NCBI GenBank assembly: GCA_013140465.1
Contig: JABFST010000035.1
Location: 1-27,112, forward strand
DNA: 27,112 nt
From: Methylococcaceae bacterium
Lineage (GTDB): Bacteria; Pseudomonadota; Gammaproteobacteria; Methylococcales; Methylomonadaceae
Direction: 5' to 3'
Shown here: one piece after another, positions 15,692-24,700 of the stretch
How positions within the stretch are numbered: the stretch's first letter is position 1
Layout of the letters: each line of letters opens with the position of its first letter
Notes under the pieces: model-generated
What the model saw: the letters and a program-made list of their open reading frames with translations, nothing else
What the model was told of the DNA's origin: nothing
Databases searched by the model: none
Translations under genes and position numbers: made by a program

Positions 15692-16483
15692 TCAGGCCGA
15701 AGCAAACTTAATCTCCCTCACATCCATCAGCGCAAAATCGTCTTCGTTGGTGCTGAATAAGCGTTGGCCTAAACCGATAAAAGTACCGTCAAAATCCGTC
15801 CATTCGGTTTTGCGCGCCAACCGTATCTGGTCATCTTCGGCATTTTCGGAATCAGGGTAACGGGTGGGGATTAAACCGACGGCATCGCCGCCGTTGGTCC
15901 AGACAAAATGCGCGGGCGTCCAGACCACATCGCGTAAATCGGCGGGTTCTTCAATTTGGATTTCTTGGATTTGCTGGAACGGTATCCAATAATAACGTCC
16001 ATTGACAATGGCTTCCAGCACGGGGCCTAAACGCATGTCGGCATCGGCTAGCCATTCAAAAGCGACGCCATTAATAGTGCCGGGGCGGGCGGGTGCAAGT
16101 TCAAAGGCTTGCTCACGCAGCGTTTGGGCTTTTTGATAATGTTGTTCGGCGGACAGTTGCAAGGCTTGTTGCATCAAGGCCAGCCATTGCGTAGGTTCAC
16201 CAAACACTACAGGGGTTTTGTTGCCTTGAAAGATGGTTTTGCGTAACGCTTCACAAGCAATTGCTTCGCGGTAGGTTTGCACCATTGCCAAATTGGCGGC
16301 ATTCAAATCACCGGATACATTCAGTTGGGTTAATGCCCTTTCCCAATTACCGGTTATTGCAAGCAATTGGAATAAAAAGGTTCTTAGTTTGGCATTTGCA
16401 GGATCTTTTTTTATTTGGTTTTGCAGTTGGACGAGTGCGTCTTGAAGATGACCATCCTGTAAACTTTGTTCTGCCAATTTCAT
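15692..16483 (-). CDS. tagJ: T6SS accessory protein TagJ (ImpE family)
   Basis: A 263-residue TagJ/ImpE protein. The N-terminal half is helical and TPR-like (LQDALVQLQNQIKKDPANAK, LAITGNWERALTQL, ANLAMVQTYREAIACEALR). The C-terminal ImpE domain has GTINGVAFEWLADADMRLGP, VLEAIVNGRYYWIPF, ADLRDVVWTPAHFVWTNGGD and GLIPTRYPDSE, which are strong family markers. In P. aeruginosa TagJ binds TssB and ClpV and aids sheath recycling. Start ATG 16483 is chosen over in-frame GTG 16498 because GGTGGA lies 5 nt before it. It follows hcp and precedes the non-coding/accessory stretch. The D-rich C-terminus (TEWTDFDGTFIGLGQRLF) is also usual. Confidence 0.94.
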   Translation of the reverse strand: MKLAEQSLQDGHLQDALVQLQNQIKKDPANAKLRTFLFQLLAITGNWERALTQLNVSGDLNAANLAMVQTYREAIACEALRKTIFQGNKTPVVFGEPTQWLALMQQALQLSAEQHYQKAQTLREQAFELAPARPGTINGVAFEWLADADMRLGPVLEAIVNGRYYWIPFQQIQEIQIEEPADLRDVVWTPAHFVWTNGGDAVGLIPTRYPDSENAEDDQIRLARKTEWTDFDGTFIGLGQRLFSTNEDDFALMDVREIKFASA

Positions 16484-16510
16484 AAATCCACCACACAAGA
16501 GCTAAAGAAT

Positions 16511-16539
16511 GCGCGAAAAAGGCAATGCCTTTTTCGCGC
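16511..16539 (-). terminator. 13-bp perfect hairpin downstream of hcp; possible terminator or mRNA stabiliser
   Basis: GCGCGAAAAAGGC (16511-16523), a 3-nt loop and GCCTTTTTCGCGC (16527-16539). It lies 8 nt after the hcp stop. On the minus strand the stem is followed only by ATTCTTTAG, a weak T tract. It is more likely a partial terminator or 3'-end stabiliser than a full stop, since tagJ begins 28 nt further on. Confidence 0.65.
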
Positions 16540-16547
16540 CAGTGTTT

Positions 16548-17033
16548 TTATTGCGACTTGTTAGCCTCAATATCCCACAAGTAAGTGACTGGGCCACCTT
16601 CTTTGCTGCCATCATCTTTTTGTTGCTGATAATCCACTTTAACATGCGCAAAGTTAAGGCTGATGTTTTCAATGAGCCTATCCTCGCCACCGCTACCGCC
16701 GGTAGAAACAGCAACCACCATGACTTTTTTCATCTCGATGATGATGTATTCAAGCGGCACCTTGCCTGCTTTACGGACATATAGGGTGGCAGAGGGGATA
16801 TGGTCGCCATTAGAGCAAAACAACATCAAATTCGACGATGCCTTATCAACATATTTACTGAGTGACAGGTTGTTGACACTGACTTTACCAGCACCGCCGC
16901 CGCCACCAACATGAAATGAACCGGATTGGGTCATACCCCAATTCCATGCCAATACGTCAATTTCACCAGCATGGGCAGCGTCTTTAGACTCGCCAGCAAT
17001 GCCTTCTATTTTTATAAACATATCTACAGCCAT
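16548..17033 (-). CDS. hcp: T6SS tube protein Hcp (Hcp1-like)
   Basis: A 161-residue Hcp whose hexamer rings stack into the inner tube and carry small effectors in their lumen. It is close to P. aeruginosa Hcp1 as I recall it: MAVDMFIKI, GESKDAAHAGEIDVLAWNWG, SGSFHVGGGGGAGKV, then VSTGGSGGEDRLIENISLNF and VDYQQQKDDGSKEGGPVTYL. Residue 31, Ser in P. aeruginosa Hcp1 and reported to line the lumen and affect Tse2 binding, is Asn here. The start has a strong AAGGAG about 6 nt upstream. Hairpins lie on both sides (17066-17094 and 16511-16539), a layout suited to raising the hcp transcript above its neighbours. The gene is complete. Confidence 0.98.
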   Translation of the reverse strand: MAVDMFIKIEGIAGESKDAAHAGEIDVLAWNWGMTQSGSFHVGGGGGAGKVSVNNLSLSKYVDKASSNLMLFCSNGDHIPSATLYVRKAGKVPLEYIIIEMKKVMVVAVSTGGSGGEDRLIENISLNFAHVKVDYQQQKDDGSKEGGPVTYLWDIEANKSQ

Positions 17034-17065
17034 TTTGTTCTCCTTATTTAAGTTGTACTACAAAG

Positions 17066-17094
17066 CTTCTGGGCGTTGTTAAAATGCCCAGAAG
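17066..17094 (-). promoter_or_regulatory. 9-bp perfect hairpin between tssC and hcp
   Basis: CTTCTGGGC (17066-17074) and GCCCAGAAG (17086-17094) with an 11-nt AT-rich loop. It sits in the 76-nt tssC-hcp gap, upstream of the hcp ribosome site. There is no T tract after it on the minus strand, so it is probably not a terminator. A processing or stabilising stem giving a discrete hcp transcript is likely. Confidence 0.6.
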
Positions 17095-17109
17095 AAATTA
17101 ATGGGCTAC

Positions 17110-18606
17110 TTAGCCCCCTTTGGCAGAAGGCAGTTTTGACACCAGCCTTAACGAAACCGTCAATCCTTCTAATTGGTAATGCGGACGCAGGAAAAACTTA
17201 GATGAATAATAGCCCGGATTACCTTCCACTTCTTCAACGACCACTTCAGCCGCCGCCAAGGGTTTTTGTGCCTTGATGGTTTCGCTGGAGTGGGCAGGAT
17301 TGCCATCGACATAATTTAAAATCCAATCGTTAAGCCAACGTTGCATGTCTTCTTTTTCTTTAAATGAACCCACTTTATCGCGCACGATACATTTTAAATA
17401 ATGGGCAAATCGGCAAGTTGCAAACAAATAGGGCAAACGTGCCGCCAAATTGGCGTTAGCACTGGCATCGGGATCGTCGTATTCTGCCGGTTGTTGTAGC
17501 GACTGTGCCCCTATGAAGGCGGCAAAATCGGAGTTTTTCTTGTGTATCAAGGGCATAAAACCAGCTTTGGCCAATTCGGCTTCGCGGCGGTCACTGATGG
17601 CGATTTCGGTGGGGCATTTCATGTCCACACCGCCGTCGTCGGTTGGGAACGAATGCACGGGCAGGTTTTCGACAGCGCCGCCAGATTCTATACCGCGTAT
17701 CCTGGAACACCATCCGTATAATTTGAATGAACGGTTAATGTTGGTTGCCATCGCATAGGCGGCATTGGTCCAAGTATAGTTCTTGCTGTTAGCGGCTTCG
17801 GTGTCTTCTTCAAAATCGAATTCTTCAACCGGATCGGTCTTGGCACCATAAGGCAATCTGGAAAGAAAGCGCGGCATAGCCAAGCCAATATAACGCGCAT
17901 CATCGGATGCTCGCAGTGAGCGCCAAGCGGCATAATCGGGTGTAGAGAAAATTTTGGTCAAATCGCGTGGGTTGGCCAGTTCACCCCAAGAGTCCATTCC
18001 CAACGTAGTAGGTGCGACACCCGCAATAAACGGCGCATGTGAAGCCGCTGAAATTTGCGCGATTTGAGCCAAGAGTTCAACGTCTTGTGGAGAATGGTCA
18101 AATTGATAATCGCCTGTTAGGCAACCAAAAGGTTCGCCGCCAAACTGCCCAAATTCTTCTTCGTAGATTTTTTTAAACAGCGGGCTTTGATCCCATGACA
18201 CGCCTTTAAATTTTTTGAGGGTTTTGCCCAACTCTTTTTTAGAGATGTTCATCACCTTAATTTTCAGCAACTCGTCGGTTTCGGTGTTATTGACCATATA
18301 GTGCAAACCCCGCCAAGAACCTTCCAGTTTTTGGAAGTCTTCGTGGTGCAGGATAAGGTTGACTTGTTCGGTCAGTTTTTTGTCAATTTGCGCGATAATC
18401 GCACCGATGGAAGCCAAGGCATCATCAGACACCACAGAGGTGTCTTTCAAGACATATTGCGCCAAGGTTTGCACTGCATTTTCAACTTCTTCCTTGGCCT
18501 TGTCGGATCTGGGCTTAAACTCGCGTGTTAAGAGCAACGAAAAATCACTGGCTTCTTCGGTAAGGCCAGCAGTTTGCCCGGCGGCTAAATTTTCTGTTTC
18601 TGCCAT
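17110..18606 (-). CDS. tssC: T6SS contractile sheath large subunit TssC (VipB)
   Basis: A 498-residue TssC that forms the contractile sheath with TssB. Clear family blocks are FQKLEGSWRGLHYMVNNTET, FGCLTGDYQFDH, ELLAQIAQISAASHAPFIAG, SLRASDDARYIGLAMPRFL, SRLPYGAKTDPVEEFDFEE, the YAMATNINRSFKLYGWCSRI segment, CPTEIAISDRREAELAKAGF and a C-terminal NPGYYSSKFFLRPHYQLEGL. Length is standard. Its ATG at 18606 lies 3 nt after the tssB stop; the ribosome site GGAG sits in the last codons of tssB. The neighbours in the operon (tssA-tssB-tssC-hcp) are in the usual order. Confidence 0.97.
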   Translation of the reverse strand: MAETENLAAGQTAGLTEEASDFSLLLTREFKPRSDKAKEEVENAVQTLAQYVLKDTSVVSDDALASIGAIIAQIDKKLTEQVNLILHHEDFQKLEGSWRGLHYMVNNTETDELLKIKVMNISKKELGKTLKKFKGVSWDQSPLFKKIYEEEFGQFGGEPFGCLTGDYQFDHSPQDVELLAQIAQISAASHAPFIAGVAPTTLGMDSWGELANPRDLTKIFSTPDYAAWRSLRASDDARYIGLAMPRFLSRLPYGAKTDPVEEFDFEEDTEAANSKNYTWTNAAYAMATNINRSFKLYGWCSRIRGIESGGAVENLPVHSFPTDDGGVDMKCPTEIAISDRREAELAKAGFMPLIHKKNSDFAAFIGAQSLQQPAEYDDPDASANANLAARLPYLFATCRFAHYLKCIVRDKVGSFKEKEDMQRWLNDWILNYVDGNPAHSSETIKAQKPLAAAEVVVEEVEGNPGYYSSKFFLRPHYQLEGLTVSLRLVSKLPSAKGG

Positions 18607-18609
18607 GAC

Positions 18610-19131
18610 TTATTCTCCGCCTTCTGTATCTGCCGCAGCACTGGGTTTGGGGGCTGCGCCTAAGGATTGCAGTAACGCAGGGTCTTTGATAATGTTGGCA
18701 ATCAGGTTTTCAGCACCTTCTTTGCCATCCATATAGGTAAGCAAATTAGCCAGCTGTGTTCTGGCTTCCAGCAATTTATCAAGCCCCGCCACTTTTTTGG
18801 CGATAGCTGCTGGTGAAAAATCATCCATGCTTTGGAAAGTCAGATCCACAGGCAGATTGCCTTCGCCAGTGATGGTGTTCGGCACGGTAAAAGCCACCCT
18901 GGGTTTCATTGACTTTAAGCGATCGTCAAAATTATCGACATCAATCTCCAATAATTTACGTTCGCCTACAGGTGCCAAAGGTTCTTCGGGATTGCCCGAC
19001 AAATCCGCCAGTACGCCCATCACAAACGGCAGTTGGACTTTTTTTTGTGCGCCATACAGTTCCACGTCATATTCGATCTGGACTCTAGGGGCACGGTTAC
19101 GCGCTATAAATTTTTGACTACTTTGGGCCAT
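18610..19131 (-). CDS. tssB: T6SS contractile sheath small subunit TssB (VipA)
   Basis: A 173-residue TssB, partner of TssC in the sheath and the surface contacted by ClpV or TagJ during recycling. The pattern APRVQIEYDVELYGAQKKVQ, LPFVMGVLADLSGN, RKLLEIDVDNFDDRLKSMKP, PVDLTFQSMDDFSPAAIAKK and LDKLLEARTQLANLLTYMDG is diagnostic. The C-terminal tail is Ala- and Glu-rich. ATG 19131 has AGAGGTG about 5 nt upstream. It is 45 nt downstream of tssA and 3 nt upstream of tssC, so the sheath pair is almost certainly co-translated from one mRNA. Confidence 0.97.
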   Translation of the reverse strand: MAQSSQKFIARNRAPRVQIEYDVELYGAQKKVQLPFVMGVLADLSGNPEEPLAPVGERKLLEIDVDNFDDRLKSMKPRVAFTVPNTITGEGNLPVDLTFQSMDDFSPAAIAKKVAGLDKLLEARTQLANLLTYMDGKEGAENLIANIIKDPALLQSLGAAPKPSAAADTEGGE

Positions 19132-19176
19132 TTAACACCTCTTAGTTGTTGTGGTTAATACACGTTAAAACAAAGG

Positions 19177-20241
19177 TTACTGGTTTTCTTCTTGTTGCTT
19201 GCCTAAAATAAATTTAGCTTCGTCCACCCCTGCTGGCGCAATATCTTTGAGTACGTCAAGAAAATTCTTGCCCACCAAGCGCATCGCCCGTTCGATAAAA
19301 ATAGGCACAGGGCTGGAGGGTTCGTGCTTTTGATAATACTCGCAAACCAAAGTTAGGGTTTTGATGACATCTTGGTTGTTGTTGATAGACCCTGAAATGC
19401 CTTTGGCGGGTGCTGCGGCAACTGCGCTGCCCTCGGTGGTGCCGTTGCTTTCTGCTGCCTGGGCCTCGTCTGAGGGCGTTTCCTCTACAGAAGAAACACC
19501 TTTCTTTTCTAGCGACGTGCCGACAAATGCCACGCTCTCCTTAAGAAAGGTGCGTAACACCGCAAAACTCGGCGCTTGGCTAACACCCACTTGTTCGGTA
19601 ACGACCGCCTCTAATTGGTTGAGGTTATCCAGACTAAGCGTCAATAGTTGGAAAGTTTGCTGTAACTGGCTAGCGTCTACGTCTTGGATAGCCGCATCAA
19701 TTGTGGCTTGGTTGACCTCTTTTTCGCTGCTGGTCGCCGTTGATTTGCCGCTGGCAATACTGATGTCACGAAAATTAAACCGCCCCAACATTTTGGATTC
19801 AAGTAAAGGCGATTGTTGTAACGGCGCCAGCAAGGTCTCATGGTCGCATAAAGCCATTAGGGTATTGACCCGTTCGGTAGGGTCGTTGTCGTCATCAGGG
19901 TCTAACTGGGGATAAATAGTATCCCAACGTTGGGCGGTCAGGGATTTAATCAGGGCAAGCCCGTCTTGCAAACCAACCAAGCCCTCTAGTGCAATCAGGG
20001 CGCGCAAATAGTAGATGAGTATGCGTAAATCGATAGTGCGGGCCAATAAGGCTTCGGACTGTTTTTTTATGTTGCGCCAATTAGGCGGCTCAGCTTCAGT
20101 GACGGTGCTGCCCATTTGTTGTTCAGCCTTGCCTTTTACCGCCTGTTCCAGCTCTATATAGGCAGAGTCATACTGTAAATCGTCACCGCAAGGATTTTCC
20201 GGGCTGATTTCTTTTAAAAAGCTGTCAATATCAATCGCCAA
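19177..20241 (-). CDS. tssA: T6SS assembly protein TssA (ImpA domain)
   Basis: A 354-residue TssA, which links baseplate, membrane complex and growing tail. The N-terminal ImpA domain begins with SFLKEISPENPCGDDLQYDS, then PPNWRNIKKQSEALLARTID, LRILIYYLRALIALEG and AQRWDTIYPQLDPDDDNDP. The C-terminal region has SSPVPIFIERAMRLVGKNFL DVLKDIAP, the usual end of the shorter, H1-type TssA. An Ala/Ser/Glu-rich linker (about 255-295) joins the two parts. The start is TTG at 20241, supported by AGAGGA about 8 nt upstream and by the family start; no suitable ATG is nearby. It follows the tagF-pppA gene by 32 nt. The rare start codon may lower its output relative to the sheath genes. Confidence 0.93.
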   Translation of the reverse strand: MAIDIDSFLKEISPENPCGDDLQYDSAYIELEQAVKGKAEQQMGSTVTEAEPPNWRNIKKQSEALLARTIDLRILIYYLRALIALEGLVGLQDGLALIKSLTAQRWDTIYPQLDPDDDNDPTERVNTLMALCDHETLLAPLQQSPLLESKMLGRFNFRDISIASGKSTATSSEKEVNQATIDAAIQDVDASQLQQTFQLLTLSLDNLNQLEAVVTEQVGVSQAPSFAVLRTFLKESVAFVGTSLEKKGVSSVEETPSDEAQAAESNGTTEGSAVAAAPAKGISGSINNNQDVIKTLTLVCEYYQKHEPSSPVPIFIERAMRLVGKNFLDVLKDIAPAGVDEAKFILGKQQEENQ

Positions 20242-20273
20242 CGCCGTATCCTCTCGTATTAAAGTTTAGAAAA

Positions 20274-21755
20274 TCATTCTTGGGTTATCACTATCACCGT
20301 GACGTTATCCCTTGCACCCCGGGCTAACACTTCTTTAACCAAAGCCTCCGCTATGTCTGGGCAGGCTTGGGTTTGCATTATATGCTCAATTTCGTTAAGG
20401 CTCATTTCTTTGTCCAAACCGTCTGAACAAAGCAAAAATATGTCGTCCGGCAGCACGTCGGTTTCTTCTAAGCCCAATTCCAGCAAGCTATCGGCCCCAA
20501 CGGCACGCGTGATGATATTGGAGCTTTTGACTGACCAAGCTGAGGAGTTTGGGTCGTTATCGGCGCAATGGTCTTCAGTAAGTTGGGTCAATTTATGGTC
20601 ACGCAAACGATATAAGCGGCTATCCCCTGCCCATAAGAATGCGCAGTTTTCAGGCCCGCAAACCAAGGCGACAACAGTGCTGCCTACTAGTTGTCCACTA
20701 TATTCCATTGCCGCCAGTTGCCGCAATTGAGTATTTACGTTTTGCAGGTAATTTTCCACTTTCTTGACATAATCGCCAAAAGGCTCTATGGGCAGCAGGT
20801 CATTTAAGGTTTTTACTATCAATTGGCTGGCAACATCACCCGCCTTGTGTCCGCCCATACCATCTGCGACCACCCAAAGCCCGACATCCGGCCTATCTAG
20901 CAGCGAATCTTCGTTATGCTTACGGCGTTTGCCAGTATGGGTGATGGCCCAAGAACGCCAACTCAGCGGCAACGCAGGTTTATCTGCCGCCAAGATACTG
21001 CTTAAGCTTTGCGGTTCTGGCACAGTCTCGGCGGTGGGCGGTGTAGGCATAGGGATACTGATTGGGTCTGGAGGTGTAGGGCCGCATAAAAAACTGGCAT
21101 AACTGCCCACAGGCGGCAAACCTTCGCACGCGACCAACGCGGCGGGGATTTGTTCGGCACCTTCGCTGCTCCACAAGCTATAACCCGGCATTAGGCTGTC
21201 CAATACTTGCGCGTTGAGCCTAGTAAACGCATCACCCAGTTGCTCATTGTTAGCGAGCTGAGTATAAAAGAAATTTTTCCCTGCTGTTGGCAAGACCACA
21301 GCATCAGGCGTGGGTACGTTTAACACCGGAATGGATTGGATTAATTGATCGAATCCAGCCATATCCATAGTGCCTTGCAAGCCCGACCAAGCGGCATCTT
21401 CCAGCTGTTCAAACCAGACCTTACCCAAGGAAAACAGCAACGGCAACGGCGGTTTGCCGTCTAATACCACGGCTACTGTTAAGGGATAATAACGCCCTAC
21501 CTTATCAACACTCGGCATGACGATACCAGCAATCGCCTTGTCACCGCACAAGCCCGGGCTTAACGCAAAACGCCAAATTGGGCTGGTCAAATAACGTTGC
21601 AGCCATTGCTCAGCCAAGGTTTCTTGGCTGGCGGCAATGGCGCGTTGCAGCCAGCTGTCCCAGGACTGAATAAAATCATTAGGCAAGCCACGGGAGACAA
21701 AATCGCCAACTATCGGCAATTTGCCATAAAAACCTACGCGTGTCGTTTCGTTCAC
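20274..21755 (-). CDS. tagF-pppA: TagF-PppA fusion: T6SS post-translational repressor joined to a PP2C Ser/Thr phosphatase
   Basis: A 493-residue two-domain protein. Residues 1 to about 230 are TagF/ImpM: RVGFYGKLPIVGDFVSRGLP, then WRFALSPGLCGDKAIAGIVM and SVDKVGRYYPLTV. A Pro/Glu-rich linker (about 230-265) leads to a PP2C phosphatase: RKHNEDSLL (N281-E282-D283), VADGMGGHKAGDVAS with metal-binding D298, WAGDSRLYRLRD, SDGLD with D445 and ARDNVTV with D483, so the metal-binding Asp set is complete. TagF represses assembly by an independent route, while PppA reverses PpkA phosphorylation. In P. aeruginosa the two are separate; fusion is known in Agrobacterium. GTG 21755 starts 2 nt after the tssM stop, suggesting coupling. 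Neither the kinase PpkA nor Fha is in this window. Confidence 0.94.
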   Translation of the reverse strand: MNETTRVGFYGKLPIVGDFVSRGLPNDFIQSWDSWLQRAIAASQETLAEQWLQRYLTSPIWRFALSPGLCGDKAIAGIVMPSVDKVGRYYPLTVAVVLDGKPPLPLLFSLGKVWFEQLEDAAWSGLQGTMDMAGFDQLIQSIPVLNVPTPDAVVLPTAGKNFFYTQLANNEQLGDAFTRLNAQVLDSLMPGYSLWSSEGAEQIPAALVACEGLPPVGSYASFLCGPTPPDPISIPMPTPPTAETVPEPQSLSSILAADKPALPLSWRSWAITHTGKRRKHNEDSLLDRPDVGLWVVADGMGGHKAGDVASQLIVKTLNDLLPIEPFGDYVKKVENYLQNVNTQLRQLAAMEYSGQLVGSTVVALVCGPENCAFLWAGDSRLYRLRDHKLTQLTEDHCADNDPNSSAWSVKSSNIITRAVGADSLLELGLEETDVLPDDIFLLCSDGLDKEMSLNEIEHIMQTQACPDIAEALVKEVLARGARDNVTVIVITQE

Positions 21756-21757
21756 AA

Positions 21758-24700
21758 TTACAAACCTGATGGCAAGCGGAGGTTGGCAACGCCGCTAAGT
21801 GAAAAAGGATTGTCCACACTACTGGCACTGAGTTCATAGCGTGCCTGTAACCCGTCTATTTCAAAGGTTAGCATATATTTGTCCTGGTCAGTTTGTTGTA
21901 TATGCGCCAGCTCCAAAACCCTAAACCAAGCCCATGCGCCTTCTGTGTCTTTGCGTAGTTTTTTGCCGTCTTTAGTGTCAAAACCAAAACTGACCAAACG
22001 GCTGCCGTCAGTGCCAGGCCATTGGAAGGCCGCATTTTTGCCCATTTCTGCCGGACTGTATTTACTCTGCTGACCCTCAATATTAAGCCAAAATGAGGTC
22101 ACGTCCGCAGTCAAAAACACAGGCTTAAGCGTAAACTTAACTAAGGGCGTAGCACCGCCCGCAAAAAACAATTGCCTGATTTTCGTAGCGGCTTGCAATT
22201 GCGCCAGTGCCGATGAAGACACGGCGATGGCCTGATTATTCTGCGCAATCATACGCCAGTTTTTGCCGCTGGTATCGACAAATGCCTTTAAATTAGCATT
22301 AAAAAACGTGTCCAAAATACCGCCTTGGGCAAAAAAGCGGCTGAAATCTTCCAATGCCACCTCTTTGCTGCTGCCCCTGTCAAACGGGTAACGGCCTTGG
22401 ATGCCCGATTGGTACAAAGGCATCACTTCACTTTGCCACAGCTTTTTTAGCTGCGATTTGCTGCTATCCATAATCAGGTCTTGATTGCCAGCCGCGAGGG
22501 TTTGGGTCATGCTTTTTAATGGTTCTGGCAAATGCGCAGATTCGGCCTTCATTTTGGCGACTGCATCGCCGCCGCCACCGCCCTTGGCTTTTTCTATCGC
22601 CACGCCACCCACGTTAGACGTGCCGCTCAAATCGATCATATAACCATACAACTGTGCCAACACTTCCATCGTGCGGTCTAAAGGCACAGCACCACCCGAG
22701 CCTCGTACTAAAGCAGTCAAATCCTTAAAATGTTCTTCAACCGCACTGCCCAGCGGTTTTGCAGCTTGACCCACCAAACCTTCTGATTTGGCTGCCGCCA
22801 GTAATTTGGCGGTACGGCTATCTAAGGGCTTGACCACTCCGGCTGCCTTAAGCTTATCGGCAGCATCAGCGGGACTAGGGGGTGGAACAGTCAGCGACGT
22901 CTGAGTATTTAAGGTTTCCAGCAATTTGCGCAATGGCGAATCGGGTGCAGAAGCAAATTCCAGCACCTCAACAGCTTGTGCCGCACTGCCTATAGCTTTT
23001 ACTTTCAGATTAGCCAACAGGCCATCCCAAAATTTAATGTCATCTTGATAATAAAAATCCGCAATCGCCAATTCCAGTTGGTCGCTATCGACCGCTTGGG
23101 TTTTAGCGGCATCACCCAACACCCAACTGCCCGTCACAGATTCTTGCGCCTGTGCTTTGCTTTGCTTTAAAAAATATTGGTAAAAACCATCGTAAGTATA
23201 CAAATACGGAATGCTCAGCTGCGCCAAACTGCCTGTGCGCGTGGCAAATACCCGATCGGCATTGATGCCCAGCACATCTTGTAATTTAAGGTCTTGCGCG
23301 GTATTTTGCAGAGCCTCGTTTTTAATGCGCATGTAAATTTGCTGCGCAACAGGAATGCGGTTTAACACTTGCCGCGCTGCCGACACCAAGCGTTCATCGA
23401 CCGTCTGTTTGGCTGGCGGCAATTGCAGCAACACATCCAAATGCTTAAGCAACTGCGCTTGGGTTTCGGTGTCGCTGGCAAACGTGGTTTCCCAATCTAC
23501 GGCTACCCACGGGCGCACCAACTCCGCCTTAAAGTGTTGACTATCCGCCAGCATTAAATACACTTCCAGCAAGGAATACAGCAATTCGGGATTGCCCATT
23601 TTGTCGCGCAAGCGTTGTTCCAAGCGCATTTTTATCAGCGGCAAAAATGATTTTTGCAATAAGTCCTTATAGGTTTCGTTAATGACGGGTTGGAGCTTGT
23701 CGCCTTGATACAAGCCAAACGTCATTAACATAGGCACGTCTTCAGGATAAACCTGGTTTACCGCTTGCATAGCATTTAGCCTTTTTAACAACACGGAAAA
23801 ATCACTTTGCCAATTCGGCGTAGCCTGGGCAACCGTGTTGTACTGGTCAATTCTGCTGTCCACATCCGTCAAGGCGGCTTGATTTTTAAGATAGCTGGTC
23901 AACCAAAACCCCGACAGCACTAAAATCAATAATGCCGCCGTGGCATAAACGCCTTGGCGCAGCAAGCGCTGCACCCGTTCAAGACGCGGGTTTAAGCCGA
24001 CGATTAAAGCTTCTTCAAAAATAACGTCTTTGAGCAAACGGGTAATAAAGAAACTTTTGCCTTTGCCGCTCAATAAAGGCGCCGCTGTCCTGTCCAACTT
24101 AAAGGTCTGGGCTAACGCCCCCATCAGACGGTCTATCGGCGTGCCTTCTTGGGTGCCGCTAGTAAAATAAACACCGCGCAAATAGGGCGCACTTTGGTAA
24201 CGGTTAGTGCCATAACATTCTTGTAAAAAGCTAAGCAAACTGTCTTTAAGTAAGGCCATGCGTTGCGGAAAGCCAAAAATTAAATTGCGCCGTTGCAAAT
24301 CGCGCTCTTCTTGCATACGTCTGGGCAATTGCTCGTTGATGCGTGCCAATAAAGCATCAAAATCCTGTCCCACCTGCACGGCTATATCTAAAGGCTGGCT
24401 AGGATCTTCTTCAGGAAAGGTCACGCCCCACACTTGGGTAATTTCTTCTTTGCTTAAATGCGCAAAAAAATCGTTAAAGCCAGCGATCAGGTCGGCTTTG
24501 GTAAAAATCATATAAATCGGGAAACGGATGCCAAAATGCGTATGCAGTTCGTCTATACGCTGGCGTATCGCTTGCGCATGTAAGCTGCGCTCGGCTTCTG
24601 TCTGTTTGAGCAAATCCGACAAGCTCATCGTAATCAGCACGCCATTGACCGGACGCCTAGGGCGGTGTTTTTTCAGCAAATCCAAAAACCCTAGCCAAGC

